Assembly: GCA_009775365.1 (NCBI GenBank)
Contig: VSPM01000007.1
Coordinates: forward strand, 1 to 57,994
Length of the DNA stretch: 57,994 nt
DNA from: Muribaculaceae bacterium
GTDB lineage: Bacteria; Bacteroidota; Bacteroidia; Bacteroidales; Muribaculaceae
Reading direction: 5' to 3'
Shown: positions 32,644-42,513 of the stretch, piece after piece
Numbering within the stretch: position 1 is the stretch's first letter
How the letters are laid out: the number at the start of each line of letters is the position of its first letter
Program-made: the position numbers and the translations under genes
Notes under the pieces: model-generated
Told to the model about the DNA's origin: nothing
Seen by the model: only the letters and a program-made list of their open reading frames with translations
The model's database searches: none

Positions 32644-34257
32644 ATGAAGAAATCATTGATATTTTTCGGGGCAGCAGCCCTCTGCGCTGCTTCCGGAATC
32701 ATGATGGCTCAGTCGCAAATCAATCAGAACCACAAACTGAGAATGGCAGAGGCTGCCATTTCGCAGTTCTATGTTGACACCGTCAACGAGTCGAAGCTCG
32801 TGGAAGATGCCATAAAAGGGATGCTCGAAGGGCTCGACCCTCACTCCCAATACTCCAACCCGGAAGAGACACGCGAACTCAACGAGCCTCTCACAGGCAA
32901 CTTCAGCGGCATTGGAATTACTTTCAATATGAACCGCGACACACTATACGTGATTCAGACCGTGAGCGGAGGCCCTTCTGAAAGAGTGGGCATTCTCGCC
33001 GGCGACAGAATAATAGCTGTCAACGACACTGCCATTGCCGGTGTCGGGATGAAAAACTCGCAGATCATGAAAAGGCTGCGAGGAAAGAAAGGCTCTGACG
33101 TAGACGTGAAGGTGCTTCGCCAGCAAAACGGGCGCCCCGACACAATCGACTTCACTATAACTCGCGCTGACATCCCCATCTATAGTGTTGAGGCGGCATA
33201 TATGGTAGACCCCAAGACCGGCTACATAAGAATAAACCGCTTCGCTGCCGAAACGGCCAAGGAAGTGGCAAAAGCCTTAACCGACCTCAAGAAGCAAGGG
33301 ATGGACCGCCTTATCCTTGACCTTGTAGACAATGGCGGAGGCTACCTCAATGCTGCCGTAGATATGCTCGGCGAATTCCTTGAGCCGGGAAAACTCGCCG
33401 TCTACACTGAGGGAACAAACTCTTCTCGCCAGGACAACAAGACATCCCCTTCGGGATTCAAGCCGCTGTTTGCCGACGGCAGGCTCGTGGTCATGGCAAA
33501 CCAGTATTCGGCCTCTGCCTCTGAAATCACCGCCGGAGCAATCCAGGATTGGGACCGCGGGCTAATCGTAGGGCGCAGAACATTCGGCAAAGGTCTTGTG
33601 CAGCGGCCAATTCCATTCCCCGACGGATCTATGATCCGTCTCACTGTAGCACATTATTACACACCCACCGGACGCGACATTCAGAAGCCATACCGGAAGG
33701 GTGACCAGAAGGCTTATCAGGAGGACATGCTCGAACGCTTCAACCGTGGTGAGCTGATGCACGAAGACTCCATACGCCACGTCGACTCCCTAAAAGTCGA
33801 AACCCTCAAGCTCCACAGGCCAATCTATGGCGGAGGTGGAATATACCCCGACAAGTTTGTGCCGCTCGACACAACGGAGTTCACAAAATACTACCGCAAC
33901 GTGGTGGCAAAGGGCCTCATCAACCGGTTTGTGATCGCATATGTAGACGACCATCGCAAGGAGATTAAAAAGACGTATAAGACCGACTCTGATTTTGTTG
34001 ATAAATTCAACGTCACCCCTGAAATGCTCGCAAGGCTCCACGAAATGGCCAAAGCCGAGGGAGTAGATTTCAACGAAGAGCAATCTCAGGCAAGCGCTCC
34101 TCTCTTCGCAATGATCATAAAGGCATTGATTGGCCGCGACATTTATGACAACGCCACTTATTTCAAAGTCTATAATCTCCACGACCCGATTTTCCTTGAG
34201 GCTTTAAGGCTCATCAACTCTCCCGACTACGATTCTCTTCTCTCTTCGCCAAAATGA
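32644..34257 (+). CDS. C-terminal processing peptidase, S41 family, with PDZ domain
   Basis: 537 residues with signal peptide MKKSLIFFGAAALCAASGIM. A PDZ domain lies at about 85-170 (FSGIGITFNMNRDTLYVIQT; ERVGILAGDRIIAVNDT). The protease core follows: MDRLILDLVDNGGGYLNAA, the serine motif SASASEITAGAIQDW (about 289) and the lysine in TFGKG (about 316) form the Ser-Lys dyad. The C-terminus of about 180 residues is helical. It processes or degrades periplasmic proteins. Unlike the paralogue at 14 kb it is intact. It sits 13 bp after coaD. Confidence 0.95.
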   Translation: MKKSLIFFGAAALCAASGIMMAQSQINQNHKLRMAEAAISQFYVDTVNESKLVEDAIKGMLEGLDPHSQYSNPEETRELNEPLTGNFSGIGITFNMNRDTLYVIQTVSGGPSERVGILAGDRIIAVNDTAIAGVGMKNSQIMKRLRGKKGSDVDVKVLRQQNGRPDTIDFTITRADIPIYSVEAAYMVDPKTGYIRINRFAAETAKEVAKALTDLKKQGMDRLILDLVDNGGGYLNAAVDMLGEFLEPGKLAVYTEGTNSSRQDNKTSPSGFKPLFADGRLVVMANQYSASASEITAGAIQDWDRGLIVGRRTFGKGLVQRPIPFPDGSMIRLTVAHYYTPTGRDIQKPYRKGDQKAYQEDMLERFNRGELMHEDSIRHVDSLKVETLKLHRPIYGGGGIYPDKFVPLDTTEFTKYYRNVVAKGLINRFVIAYVDDHRKEIKKTYKTDSDFVDKFNVTPEMLARLHEMAKAEGVDFNEEQSQASAPLFAMIIKALIGRDIYDNATYFKVYNLHDPIFLEALRLINSPDYDSLLSSPK

Positions 34258-34354
34258 TTATAACAGTCATCTGCTCCGGCATCTTTATTGTCGGGGCAAA
34301 TGGCTTTTATCAGTTTTCCCATAATACCGTCTTACTACCAAACTTATACCCAGA

Positions 34355-35905
34355 ATGAAACAATCAACTCCACTGATTGCAATTCTTTCCTTATTAGCTC
34401 TTTTAGTGCCGGGGGCCGTGATGGCCAAATCGACAAAACAACGAGTGCGCCATAAAACAATCGCATCTAAGATTGTTCCGGCCGAAACCGAAAAAAACTC
34501 CGCTCCGGCCATTGATTCCGCCCTCTTTCGCGTCAGAAGCGTGAGCGAGATTATCGACTCTCTCGGCGCCCCCGATTTCAAGCCTACTCCTATCAACAAA
34601 ACATTCGGCCCTTGGGTGTTTTTAGGCTATCGCCACCTTCATCGAAAGGGCATTGACTCAAAGCTCCCCACATTCCTCCCGGGGCTGAAAGTCATGACCA
34701 ACGACTCTGTGAGCAATGATGCCGAGCCGGAAATAACCAACGTAAATTCCCCCGGGCAGCCATCTTCGAGCGAGACAAATGACTCTGTGATTTTTGTTGC
34801 CGAAGGCAACGTCGCCCAACAGCCTGAACCCGCCCCGCAACTGTCGATTCTTTCTCCCGACATTGTGCCGAAATGGCTCCGCGATGCTCTCACATCCTAC
34901 CGCATCCAGGAAGATTTCATGTATTCTACAATGGTGACCGACCCTTCCTCAATCGACTATTCCTACTGGGACCTCCCGGTGCCTCCGCGTTTGCTTGAAG
35001 ACGACGTAACTTTCGCCGGATACATAAAGCGCCTTAACCTCCCGAAAGTAGACCCCGAAAAAGCCGTGCTCCCTAAAGAAGAGCTGCAGCGGCGCCACTG
35101 GCTCCACAACGTGGGCTCCTCTCTTCAGTTCTCGCAGGCTTATGTCTCTAAAAACTGGTATCAAGGCGGCAACAACCATCTGGCTCTCCTGTTCAATTTC
35201 TATTGGAATGTGAATCTCAACCAGGTCTACCACCCAAACCTCCTCTTCCAAAGCTCTCTCTCATATAAGCTTGGACTCAACTCCACGCCTCAGGATGAAG
35301 TGCATTCTTATTCCATATCTGAAGACGTGCTGCAATATAACCTCAACACGGGTCTCAAAGCGTTCCGTAAATGGTTCTATTCACTCAACCTTCAGTTTAA
35401 GACGCAGATGCTCCGCAACTATGAGCAAAACTCCATGAAGCGGAAGGCATCCTTCCTCTCCCCCGGCGACCTCAACATAGGTCTCGGTATGGCCTACTCT
35501 TTCGAGAACTCAAAAAAGACACTCCAGCTCACGGCCACCGTCTCGCCAATATCTTACAACCTCAAGACATGCATCACCGACAAAATCGACCATGCCCAGT
35601 TCAACATAGCCCCTCACCGCAAAAGCAGAAGCGAGGCCGGTAGCAACGGCGAGTTCAACATGACATGGAAGATGACTCCCAACATCTCATACCGCACCCG
35701 CGTCTTCCTATTCTCTGACTACGATTATTTCCTTTCAGACTGGGAAAACACGTTCTCTTTCGACATAAACAGGTTTCTCTCCACCCAGATATATGTGCAT
35801 CTGCGCTACGACACCTCCACCGACACCAACACTTCCTGGCGACATTTCATGCTGCGTGAGGTGCTGAGTTTCGGACTCTCCTACAGCTGGTCTACAAAAC
35901 CTTGA
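34355..35905 (+). CDS. DUF3078 outer-membrane-like protein
   Basis: 516 residues with an N-terminal signal (LIAILSLLALLVPGAVMA). The N-terminal 200 residues are low in structure. The C-terminal half (WLHNVGSSLQFSQAYVSKNW; YQGGNNHLALLFNFYWNVNL; YNLNTGLKAFRKWFYSLNLQ) is the DUF3078 beta-barrel signature, ending with SWRHFMLREVLSFGLSYSW. It is probably an outer-membrane barrel. It follows the S41 peptidase by 97 bp on the same strand and may be its substrate or share its transcript; this is only positional inference. Confidence 0.8.
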   Translation: MKQSTPLIAILSLLALLVPGAVMAKSTKQRVRHKTIASKIVPAETEKNSAPAIDSALFRVRSVSEIIDSLGAPDFKPTPINKTFGPWVFLGYRHLHRKGIDSKLPTFLPGLKVMTNDSVSNDAEPEITNVNSPGQPSSSETNDSVIFVAEGNVAQQPEPAPQLSILSPDIVPKWLRDALTSYRIQEDFMYSTMVTDPSSIDYSYWDLPVPPRLLEDDVTFAGYIKRLNLPKVDPEKAVLPKEELQRRHWLHNVGSSLQFSQAYVSKNWYQGGNNHLALLFNFYWNVNLNQVYHPNLLFQSSLSYKLGLNSTPQDEVHSYSISEDVLQYNLNTGLKAFRKWFYSLNLQFKTQMLRNYEQNSMKRKASFLSPGDLNIGLGMAYSFENSKKTLQLTATVSPISYNLKTCITDKIDHAQFNIAPHRKSRSEAGSNGEFNMTWKMTPNISYRTRVFLFSDYDYFLSDWENTFSFDINRFLSTQIYVHLRYDTSTDTNTSWRHFMLREVLSFGLSYSWSTKP

Positions 35906-35920
35906 CAATTCTTTCACAGC

Positions 35921-36631
35921 ATGACACCTCCTCCCGACAATAAATCACACCGCAGGCTTTGGCTCGCTTCTGGCGCGGCCTTGGCCTGCGCTCTCTTTTC
36001 TGCCATATGCGTTCATGGAGAGACAGCCCCGGCTCTCCACTCCGGCAATTCAAAGACAGCTTCAGCCTCTAAGCCTTCCGAAAAAAACTACAGCCGGTCA
36101 TCAGTTGCATATGACATCGACGAAGCCAGACTCATATGCGACGCCATTCCCCTCGAATCGCCCGAAGGAATCTGGATTTATCCCGACGACCATGTAACCG
36201 TGCTTGTGCTTAAAGCCCGGACCATTTCCGGCTCATCCCTCCCTGTCTACAATATACGAGTAGTGGAATCCGACGACTGCTCTCTCGCTCCCGGCGACAT
36301 GATAGGCACTATTTCTGCGTCGCCGAAACAGTCGGAGTTTTCCATATCCCTCTTCACAGAGCGGAAAAACGGTATACTCTCAAAGCCCGGAGAATGTCTT
36401 GCCTCAATATCTTCCGACGGTGAGACTATGATTATAAAGCGCAAAAAATCTCCATTTAAACTGCGGCTGAGCCTCAATCTCTCACGCCTTCTTCCGGGGT
36501 TTTGGAAAATCGTGAGAATAGGAGCTTCGTCGCAGTCATCACCAAACTCCGATCCTCCGGTGGGAATGGTGAAAATATATCCATCCTACGACGGCAACGG
36601 ATCTTCAAAGCGCAAGCCGCGCTATCTGTAG
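35921..36631 (+). CDS. exported protein of unknown function
   Basis: 236 residues with a long signal peptide (LWLASGAALACALFSAICVH). The mature part has beta-rich sequence (GIWIYPDDHVTVLVLKAR; LPVYNIRVVESDDCSLAPGD) and a basic C-terminus. It lies 15 bp after the DUF3078 gene and ahead of another exported protein, so the three probably form one transcript. No family was recognised. Confidence 0.65.
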   Translation: MTPPPDNKSHRRLWLASGAALACALFSAICVHGETAPALHSGNSKTASASKPSEKNYSRSSVAYDIDEARLICDAIPLESPEGIWIYPDDHVTVLVLKARTISGSSLPVYNIRVVESDDCSLAPGDMIGTISASPKQSEFSISLFTERKNGILSKPGECLASISSDGETMIIKRKKSPFKLRLSLNLSRLLPGFWKIVRIGASSQSSPNSDPPVGMVKIYPSYDGNGSSKRKPRYL

Positions 36632-36667
36632 CCATTCTCCGGTTCACAACATAAATCCCCCTCTTCA

Positions 36668-37198
36668 ATGAAAGCATACAGACTCCTTCTCCTGCTTGCG
36701 CCCCTGGCCTTGCTGCATCAACAATCTGCCGGCAAGAAAATAAAACAGTCGCTAAAAATTGAGAAAACATCAAAAACATCAAAGAAAGACCCCGGCTATG
36801 CGGACAATATCTCTCACAGGCTCCCGGCCGACTCCGTATGCACCATTGTTATCTCCGCCGGCGACACCGTAGACTTCAACCCCGCCTCAATCCGTCTGTC
36901 GGGCTACGACAAGCCGGTGAATGCAAGAAAAGAATCATTCCTGATCACCAACGAATCTCCACTTGCCATCACAGGGGCATCCTTGAAAATCACTTATCGC
37001 GACATGAAAGGGAGAATGCTCCATTCGCGCACAGCCAGCCTGAAATGCAACGTGCCCCCGGGAGAGACCCGAAAAACCGAAATCTCTTCCTGGGACACGC
37101 AAAATTCATTTTACTATTACCTGAGCAGCGAGCCGCGCAAAATTGCCGCGCCATATAAGGTCGAAATTCAGCCGGCTGCTTTCTTCGTAAGTTATTAG
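36668..37198 (+). CDS. exported protein of unknown function
   Basis: 176 residues with signal peptide MKAYRLLLLLAPLALLHQQS, a lysine/serine-rich linker, then one beta-sandwich-like domain (SVCTIVISAGDTVDFNPASI; SFLITNESPLAITGASLKIT; RTASLKCNVPPGETRKTEIS). This resembles small FN3- or Ig-like folds in overall pattern but is not assigned. Last gene of the DUF3078 run. Confidence 0.6.
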   Translation: MKAYRLLLLLAPLALLHQQSAGKKIKQSLKIEKTSKTSKKDPGYADNISHRLPADSVCTIVISAGDTVDFNPASIRLSGYDKPVNARKESFLITNESPLAITGASLKITYRDMKGRMLHSRTASLKCNVPPGETRKTEISSWDTQNSFYYYLSSEPRKIAAPYKVEIQPAAFFVSY

Positions 37199-37241
37199 AC
37201 GGAATTTCTTAACCATTCACAGGCTTCCGCACTTGCCGTCG

Positions 37242-38531
37242 TCACTTGCTGGTCATGATGTCAAGCACAAGGCGGTCGGTCTCCTGCATCGCCTCTCGCC
37301 CTATCGACGTCAGATTGCGGATCGAGCGGTCCACATCGTCGCAGATGATTCCTTCAGCCTCTGTCACACACCTGCCGTTCATGGCAAGCATGGCCGACAT
37401 CAGTGCAGTCGACACGCCCGACGAAATCTTCAGAGAGCAAGACGGCTTGGCGCCGTCGCAGATAATGCCCGTGATATTGGCAATCATATTCTTGACAGAC
37501 GCACACACATGGTCATAATTCCCGCCCATAAGGTAAGTCAGTCCGCTAGAAGCTCCCGTCGATGCCACAACGCATCCGCAAAGCGCTGAAAGCCTGCCGA
37601 GGCTCTGCTTAATATAGATGCTTGTGAGATGGCTCAGTGTCAAAGCCCTTGTCAGATGCTCCTCATCGGCGTTAATGTCTTCCGCATAGGTCACAACAGG
37701 CATAGTGGCACAGATTCCCTGGTTGCCGCTGCCGGAATTGGACATCACTGCAATCTGGGCTCCCCCCATGCGGGCGTCGCATGCGGCAGAAGTGTAGCAG
37801 ATGATATGCTCAAGAGGAGAATTCCCGAAAAGTGAGGCGCCCTTGCTCATCATCGTCGCGCCCAGCGAATGGCCGTAATCCTTGTGAAGGGCAAGTTCGG
37901 CGGCGGCCTTGTTAAGACGCTTGGCCTCAAGAATAAACCTTAAATCCTCAATCGGAGTTGTCATGGCGAAGTCATACACAGTGGCCATGTCAAGCTTCGG
38001 GTCGCAGTTACTCCGCTCCTCTCCGCCTGCTTCACATCTCTCCTCCTTATATATGGCCTCACCGTTTTTAGCAAGATACACAAAATTAGTGTGCGCACGC
38101 GAAATCACAGCCGTGGCCTCGTTGCCGGCATCGTCGCTCGCCTTCACCTCTATATGAAGATTCGACGGAGCATCCTCGCAAAGCTTTATCGAGATTTTTC
38201 CTTCTGAGATATACTCTTTGCCCCTCTCCACTGCATCCGGCGTGACATCTTTAAGCACCTCGAGTCCATACTCCGAACGCCCCACAAGGGCACCGAGAGC
38301 CACTGCTATCGGCAGTCCTATCATGCCCGTGCCGGGAATACCCACGCCCATGGCATTCTTGAGCATATTGCCGCTCAGTCGCAAATCAAGACGCGTAGGA
38401 ACGCATCCAAGCATCTCCGTGGCCTTGGCCACACATAGCGACACTGCCGCAGGCTCTGTGCAGCCAAGTGCCGGCACAACTTCTCTCTTAATCAGCGCTA
38501 TTATTTCTGCGCACTTCTTATTATCTTGCAT
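37242..38531 (-). CDS. CyuA/UPF0597-family L-cysteine desulfidase-like protein
   Basis: 429 residues. The N-terminal VVPALGCTEPAAVSLCVAKA and GNMLKNAMGVGIPGTGMIGL are the fingerprints of the UPF0597/YhaM family, related to the serine dehydratase alpha chain. Conserved cysteines occur in GCTEPA, CYTSAACDARMG, and near the C-terminus GIICDGAKPSCSLK, fitting an oxygen-sensitive [4Fe-4S] cluster. Members convert L-cysteine to pyruvate, ammonia and sulfide; the substrate is assigned by family only. It is transcribed away from the DUF3078 run. Confidence 0.85.
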   Translation of the reverse strand: MQDNKKCAEIIALIKREVVPALGCTEPAAVSLCVAKATEMLGCVPTRLDLRLSGNMLKNAMGVGIPGTGMIGLPIAVALGALVGRSEYGLEVLKDVTPDAVERGKEYISEGKISIKLCEDAPSNLHIEVKASDDAGNEATAVISRAHTNFVYLAKNGEAIYKEERCEAGGEERSNCDPKLDMATVYDFAMTTPIEDLRFILEAKRLNKAAAELALHKDYGHSLGATMMSKGASLFGNSPLEHIICYTSAACDARMGGAQIAVMSNSGSGNQGICATMPVVTYAEDINADEEHLTRALTLSHLTSIYIKQSLGRLSALCGCVVASTGASSGLTYLMGGNYDHVCASVKNMIANITGIICDGAKPSCSLKISSGVSTALMSAMLAMNGRCVTEAEGIICDDVDRSIRNLTSIGREAMQETDRLVLDIMTSK

Positions 38532-38610
38532 TTTTCAATGGTTGTAAATTAGATTCTTTCTGATAAATCCCTGAAATCCGCACTTCCAAAAAAGATTGCC
38601 TTGCATGAAT

Positions 38611-39201
38611 CTAACGGCTGAACTCCCGCCAGCATTTCCTGCAGACTGCCACATACCTGTCGTTGCCCCCTATCTCCACTTGAGCCCCTTCCGTCACAAT
38701 GTCTCCCTTGCTGTCGATACGCGCATTCACTATCGTTTTACGTCCGCAAGTGCAAGTAGACTTCACCTCCTCAATCGAATCGGCTATCTCAAACAACCTG
38801 CGCGAGCCCTCGAAAAGATGTGTCTGGAAATCAGTCCTCAGACCGTAGCATATCACATTGCAGCCGAAATCATCAGCCACCTGCGCAAGCTGGTCCACCT
38901 GCGAGGGAGTCAGAAACTGCGCCTCGTCAACAAGGATACATTCCGGCACCATGCCACCCTCCTCATGCATACGCCACATCTCCTCATAGAGGTTAGTGTC
39001 CTGATAAATCCAACGGCACTCCCTCTCGATTCCTATACGGCTCCTTATCACATTACGCGCCTCCCGCGTGTCTGTCACAGGCTTGAAACAAAGATGCGCC
39101 ATCCCGCGCTCCTCAAGATTATAAGCCGTGGTGAGCAGAAGCGCAGTCTTGGCCGAGCCCATTGTGCCATATCGAAAATACAACTTTCCTATCCGTTTCA
39201 T
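38611..39201 (-). CDS. tdk: thymidine kinase
   Basis: I choose ATG 39201 (MKRIGKLYFRYGTMGSAKTA), which places the P-loop at the usual distance; a longer frame reaches 39327. 196 residues. GTMGSAKT is the P-loop, with Ala in place of the second Gly as in one branch of the family. LVDEAQFLT carries the catalytic Glu of the lasso-type kinases. The zinc cysteines are in CTCGRK and CRKCW near the C-terminus. It phosphorylates thymidine for salvage. Confidence 0.9.
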   Translation of the reverse strand: MKRIGKLYFRYGTMGSAKTALLLTTAYNLEERGMAHLCFKPVTDTREARNVIRSRIGIERECRWIYQDTNLYEEMWRMHEEGGMVPECILVDEAQFLTPSQVDQLAQVADDFGCNVICYGLRTDFQTHLFEGSRRLFEIADSIEEVKSTCTCGRKTIVNARIDSKGDIVTEGAQVEIGGNDRYVAVCRKCWREFSR

Positions 39202-39428
39202 AACTCTTTTGACGGTGTTCTTCTTCGAGCCACAAGCGCCGCCCAAAAAAGGCCGGCACTGCGGCTTCATGTCGTAAAGATAACACCTTTTCACGCAATC
39301 TCCAAAAAAAATCTCCCATTTGTACAAACCTTATTGACCCTTATAGCGTTACACATTTTGTAATTCCTCTCATTCTCTCCAATCTCGACAGGAATCACAA
39401 CACAAAACACAATTATTCATTCACACCC

Positions 39429-40040
39429 ATGGCCACTATGAACACATCCGACACACTATCCGTCGACCCGGGACGAACCACTCTTGGCGCCCTGCACCCT
39501 GAGATGGCCACTCAGTTCCTGAGAAAGAAAATAATATCACGGCCCTACTCAAAATCCGGGAGAAAAAACACACTTGACTTTATCTTCGCCTCTGCCGCCC
39601 CCAGATCCGGCCGCATCGGCGCTGCCCTTCTATTCCTGCGGCTCGCATTCGCCTCAATCCTGATTGTGTACGGCTCATTCATAACCATAGGAGAAATAAA
39701 TCCACCCGAAACACCGTTCCCGCCATCCGCCTACGCCATATCACAAATTGCAATCGGCGCCATGCTTGCGCTCGGCCTGTTCACACGTTTCGCCATGGCT
39801 GCATCCATAGCCACATTCGCAATAATGGCAGGCCAATCCATTGCCGCCGGCATCTTCACGCCCCACACCCTCACACTCACACTGGCCTCAGCCACATTCC
39901 TCATTCTCGGTTCCGGCAAATACTCTGCCGACTTCCTCATCCGCAAAGCCCTCATCCTCCACGCCAGCCGGCGCCGCCGCCACCAAAAAGCAAAGCGCAT
40001 CTCCTACCAAGCCTACCGCTACTCCCCCCACTCCTGCTGA
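39429..40040 (+). CDS. DoxX-like membrane protein
   Basis: 203 residues. After a 70-residue hydrophilic N-terminus come four hydrophobic stretches: IGAALLFLRLAFASILIVYG, AISQIAIGAMLALGLFTRFA, MAASIATFAIMAGQSIAAG and LTLTLASATFLILGSGKYSA. LRLxxxxxxxxxG followed by GLFTRFAA is the DoxX/TQO-like pattern. The tail is basic. The function of this branch is unknown. A strong terminator follows about 80 bp downstream. Confidence 0.6.
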   Translation: MATMNTSDTLSVDPGRTTLGALHPEMATQFLRKKIISRPYSKSGRKNTLDFIFASAAPRSGRIGAALLFLRLAFASILIVYGSFITIGEINPPETPFPPSAYAISQIAIGAMLALGLFTRFAMAASIATFAIMAGQSIAAGIFTPHTLTLTLASATFLILGSGKYSADFLIRKALILHASRRRRHQKAKRISYQAYRYSPHSC

Positions 40041-40117
40041 CCCCTGCCCGCCAGCCAAACCCAAAAGCAGAAACGGAAGCAAAAGCCAAAAGCAAAAGCC
40101 AGCGCCCCCCAAAAAAA

Positions 40118-40150
40118 GCGGGCGCGAAAAAATCGCGCCCGCCCTTTTAT
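40118..40150. terminator. GC-rich intrinsic terminator
   Basis: GCGGGCGCG (40118-40126) and CGCGCCCGC (40134-40142), then CCTTTTATTC on the plus strand and an A-run on the other side. It can serve both the DoxX-like gene and the converging L27 gene. Confidence 0.8.
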
Positions 40151-40169
40151 TCAATTCAGAATCCTAAAA

Positions 40170-40430
40170 TTAATTCTGATGAGGCTCTACATTTATAAAC
40201 TTTCTCCCCTCCTTGCCGGTTGTGAAAACCACAACACCGTCAATAAGTGCGAAAATAGTGTGATCCTTACCCATTCCCACATTCAGGCCCGGGTGATGCT
40301 GTGTGCCACGCTGGCGCTTGATAATATTGCCGGCCTTGCACTTAGACCCACCGAAGATTTTCACACCAAGTCGTTTACTTTCTGATTCGCGGCCGTTCTT
40401 CGAACTGCCGACACCTTTTTTATGTGCCAT
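40170..40430 (-). CDS. rpmA: 50S ribosomal protein L27
   Basis: 86 residues, MAHKKGVGSSKNGRESESKR with GSIIKRQRGT-like GNIIKRQRGTQHHPGLNVGM. No N-terminal extension needing cleavage is present. Follows L21 by 18 bp. Confidence 0.97.
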   Translation of the reverse strand: MAHKKGVGSSKNGRESESKRLGVKIFGGSKCKAGNIIKRQRGTQHHPGLNVGMGKDHTIFALIDGVVVFTTGKEGRKFINVEPHQN

Positions 40431-40448
40431 ATCTGATGAGTTGTTTTT

Positions 40449-40769
40449 TTACTTTTCAATAGATTTTACCATCACTTTTGTGAACTGCTGGCGATGGCCG
40501 TTCTTCCTGCGATAACCCTTGCGGCGCTTCTTCTTGAACACAATCACCTTCTCTCCCTTCACGAGAGGAACCAATACTTCACAATTCACTTTCGCACCTT
40601 CTACGGCAGGCGCGCCGACCTTAACGTCGCCGTCGGCTTCTATAAGAAGAACCTTGTCGAATGCAACTGCGTCACCCTCTTTAAGGTCTTCGCCGAGGTG
40701 GTGGACATAAAGGAATTTTCCTTCTTCAGCCTTAAACTGCTGTCCTTTGATTTCTACAATAGCGTACAT
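40449..40769 (-). CDS. rplU: 50S ribosomal protein L21
   Basis: 106 residues, MYAIVEIKGQQFKAEEGKFL at the start and KRRKGYRRKNGHRQQFTKV near the end. First gene of the L21-L27 operon. Confidence 0.97.
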   Translation of the reverse strand: MYAIVEIKGQQFKAEEGKFLYVHHLGEDLKEGDAVAFDKVLLIEADGDVKVGAPAVEGAKVNCEVLVPLVKGEKVIVFKKKRRKGYRRKNGHRQQFTKVMVKSIEK

Positions 40770-40856
40770 TACTATATTTATAATTGAAATTCAATTAATC
40801 CGTTGGGCGGAAGGTCTCAAACCCTCTCTTTTCGAGCCTTGGCGGAATTAGCGAAT

Positions 40857-40865
40857 GCAAAATTA
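40857..40865 (-). promoter_or_regulatory. -7 element of rplU-rpmA
   Basis: The minus strand reads TAATTTTGC, 87 bp upstream of the rplU start. The leader of about 80 bases could hold a ribosomal-protein control site; none was identified. Confidence 0.6.
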
Positions 40866-40929
40866 CAAAAAAATATCCTGCCGGCCAAATAAAATCTCCA
40901 AAGATTTATACAATTAGCCAATTTATTCA

Positions 40930-40938
40930 TAACTTTGG
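40930..40938 (+). promoter_or_regulatory. -7 element of the gene at 40958
   Basis: TAACTTTGG, 19 bp before ATG 40958. Confidence 0.55.
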
Positions 40939-40957
40939 AAAAAATTTCAAAACTATC

Positions 40958-42349
40958 ATGGCTAAAAAGAAAAGCAAACAATCCTCACAGCCCATCTCTC
41001 CTAAGAAATTCCTGGCTGAAAAAGCCAACACGACTCCTATATATAAGTGCTACATAACATCCAACTGGGAAGAAGTCGGTGAAGCACAAATCATAATAGC
41101 CCGTAAAAGGGGCAACGGAAAACTGTGTGTCGCCAACTTCTTAGTCGACACATGGTGCATGGGAGTGAAAGACGCTTTCGGCGACGTCAACATGTCGGTC
41201 GGAACATTCGAAGAAATACTCGACAATTCTTTCGACCTCGTCGAAATCGACTATCCCACAGTCCACAACATCATCTACGGAGCCGTAGAATTTGCCGGCG
41301 AGGCTGATATTGAGCCCCACGATGCCTACTGGACATGGAAAGGCGTGCTCGATGAAGACTCCGACCGGATACCATTCATCGACATCGAATTCGGCAAAAA
41401 CGGCAAATACTTCCTCATGGCTCGCCCCGGAAGCCGCGAATCCCTGATGGCTTCTAAGCTCTCAAAACGCCTCGGCGACAGATTCGATTGCATCCTAAGC
41501 TACGACGACATCGAATCCGGCTACGACCCCGACGAATTCCCCGATGAAGAATACTCCTACGTCCGCCCGCCATACCCCGCATCGCTCTCCATCAAAAATC
41601 AATTCATGGCAAGTGAGCTCCTGAACCCCGACAACTTCAGCGCCCTGCCCCAGCCCGTGATTGACCGCATCCTCGCGCTCCCTCCCTACGAAGCCGCATC
41701 CGATCTAAAAGACATAATCATGTTTGAAATCGGGCGCACATACCCCGACATCGACTCAGGCTTAATCGAAGAGACCGAAGAAAGCTCAATCATACACTCG
41801 CTCCTGCTCCTCACCGAGATCAAAAGCATAGTCGGGCTTGACGCCGTGCTCGAAATCATGAGGCAGAACGAAGCGTTCTACGACGCCCACCTCGGCGACA
41901 TTGCCTGCGACTTCATTGCCCCGGCCCTTGCCGAAACAGGCAAAAACAACCTCCAGGCAATAGAAAAATACCTCTACGAACCGGGATATTTCACCTTCTT
42001 CCGCACCATCGCTCCTGAAGCCCTCTCATTAATAGCACTAAAATATCCGGAAAAACGCGCCGAAGTGATCGAAATCTTCCGCCGCCTTCTAAAATCACTT
42101 CCAGAACGCCTTCCCGAACGCAACGCCTGCGACTCCACTTTCGCTTCACTCCTCATATCTTCCCTGCAAGACCTCAAGACCCCGGAACTCCTCTCGGAGA
42201 TTGAAGCCCTCTGCCAGACCGGCTACATAGACGAATCCCTCACAGGCGAATTCGCCGACATCAAAAAGAACATCCTCTCCGCCGACTCCTCCGACTACAC
42301 CCGCTACACCCGCACAATCAAAGAGCAATACGACTACCTCAAATCCTAA
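40958..42349 (+). CDS. conserved protein with N-terminal cysteine/tryptophan-rich domain and helical C-terminal half (DUF1186-like)
   Basis: 463 residues, cytoplasmic. The N-terminal part (YKCYITSNWEEVGEAQIIIA; NGKLCVANFLVDTWCMGVKD) is a compact conserved domain seen in large uncharacterised proteins. The C-terminal 250 residues are HEAT-like helices (LPQPVIDRILALPPYEAASD; SLLLLTEIKSIVGLDAVLEI) that resemble DUF1186. It has its own promoter and a strong terminator. Function unknown. Confidence 0.5.
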   Translation: MAKKKSKQSSQPISPKKFLAEKANTTPIYKCYITSNWEEVGEAQIIIARKRGNGKLCVANFLVDTWCMGVKDAFGDVNMSVGTFEEILDNSFDLVEIDYPTVHNIIYGAVEFAGEADIEPHDAYWTWKGVLDEDSDRIPFIDIEFGKNGKYFLMARPGSRESLMASKLSKRLGDRFDCILSYDDIESGYDPDEFPDEEYSYVRPPYPASLSIKNQFMASELLNPDNFSALPQPVIDRILALPPYEAASDLKDIIMFEIGRTYPDIDSGLIEETEESSIIHSLLLLTEIKSIVGLDAVLEIMRQNEAFYDAHLGDIACDFIAPALAETGKNNLQAIEKYLYEPGYFTFFRTIAPEALSLIALKYPEKRAEVIEIFRRLLKSLPERLPERNACDSTFASLLISSLQDLKTPELLSEIEALCQTGYIDESLTGEFADIKKNILSADSSDYTRYTRTIKEQYDYLKS

Positions 42350-42443
42350 ACCCAAAGCGCAAATAGCCCAAGCCCCCAAAAGCAAAAGCCGGCAATAGCC
42401 AACGCCCCGGTAAAATCCCACATTACCCCCCTTAAAAGCCCTC

Positions 42444-42484
42444 AAAAGAAGGAGCCGATTTTTTTGAAATCGGCTCCTTCTTTT
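42444..42484. terminator. strong bidirectional terminator upstream of the capsule switch
   Basis: AAAAGAAGGAGCCGATTT (42444-42461) and AAATCGGCTCCTTCTTTT (42467-42484) form a perfect 18-bp stem with A- and T-rich ends on both strands. It can stop both the upstream gene and any leftward transcript coming from an inverted capsule promoter. Confidence 0.85.
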
Positions 42485-42513
42485 GCTAAATAAAAGCAAT
42501 TAATATCTAATGC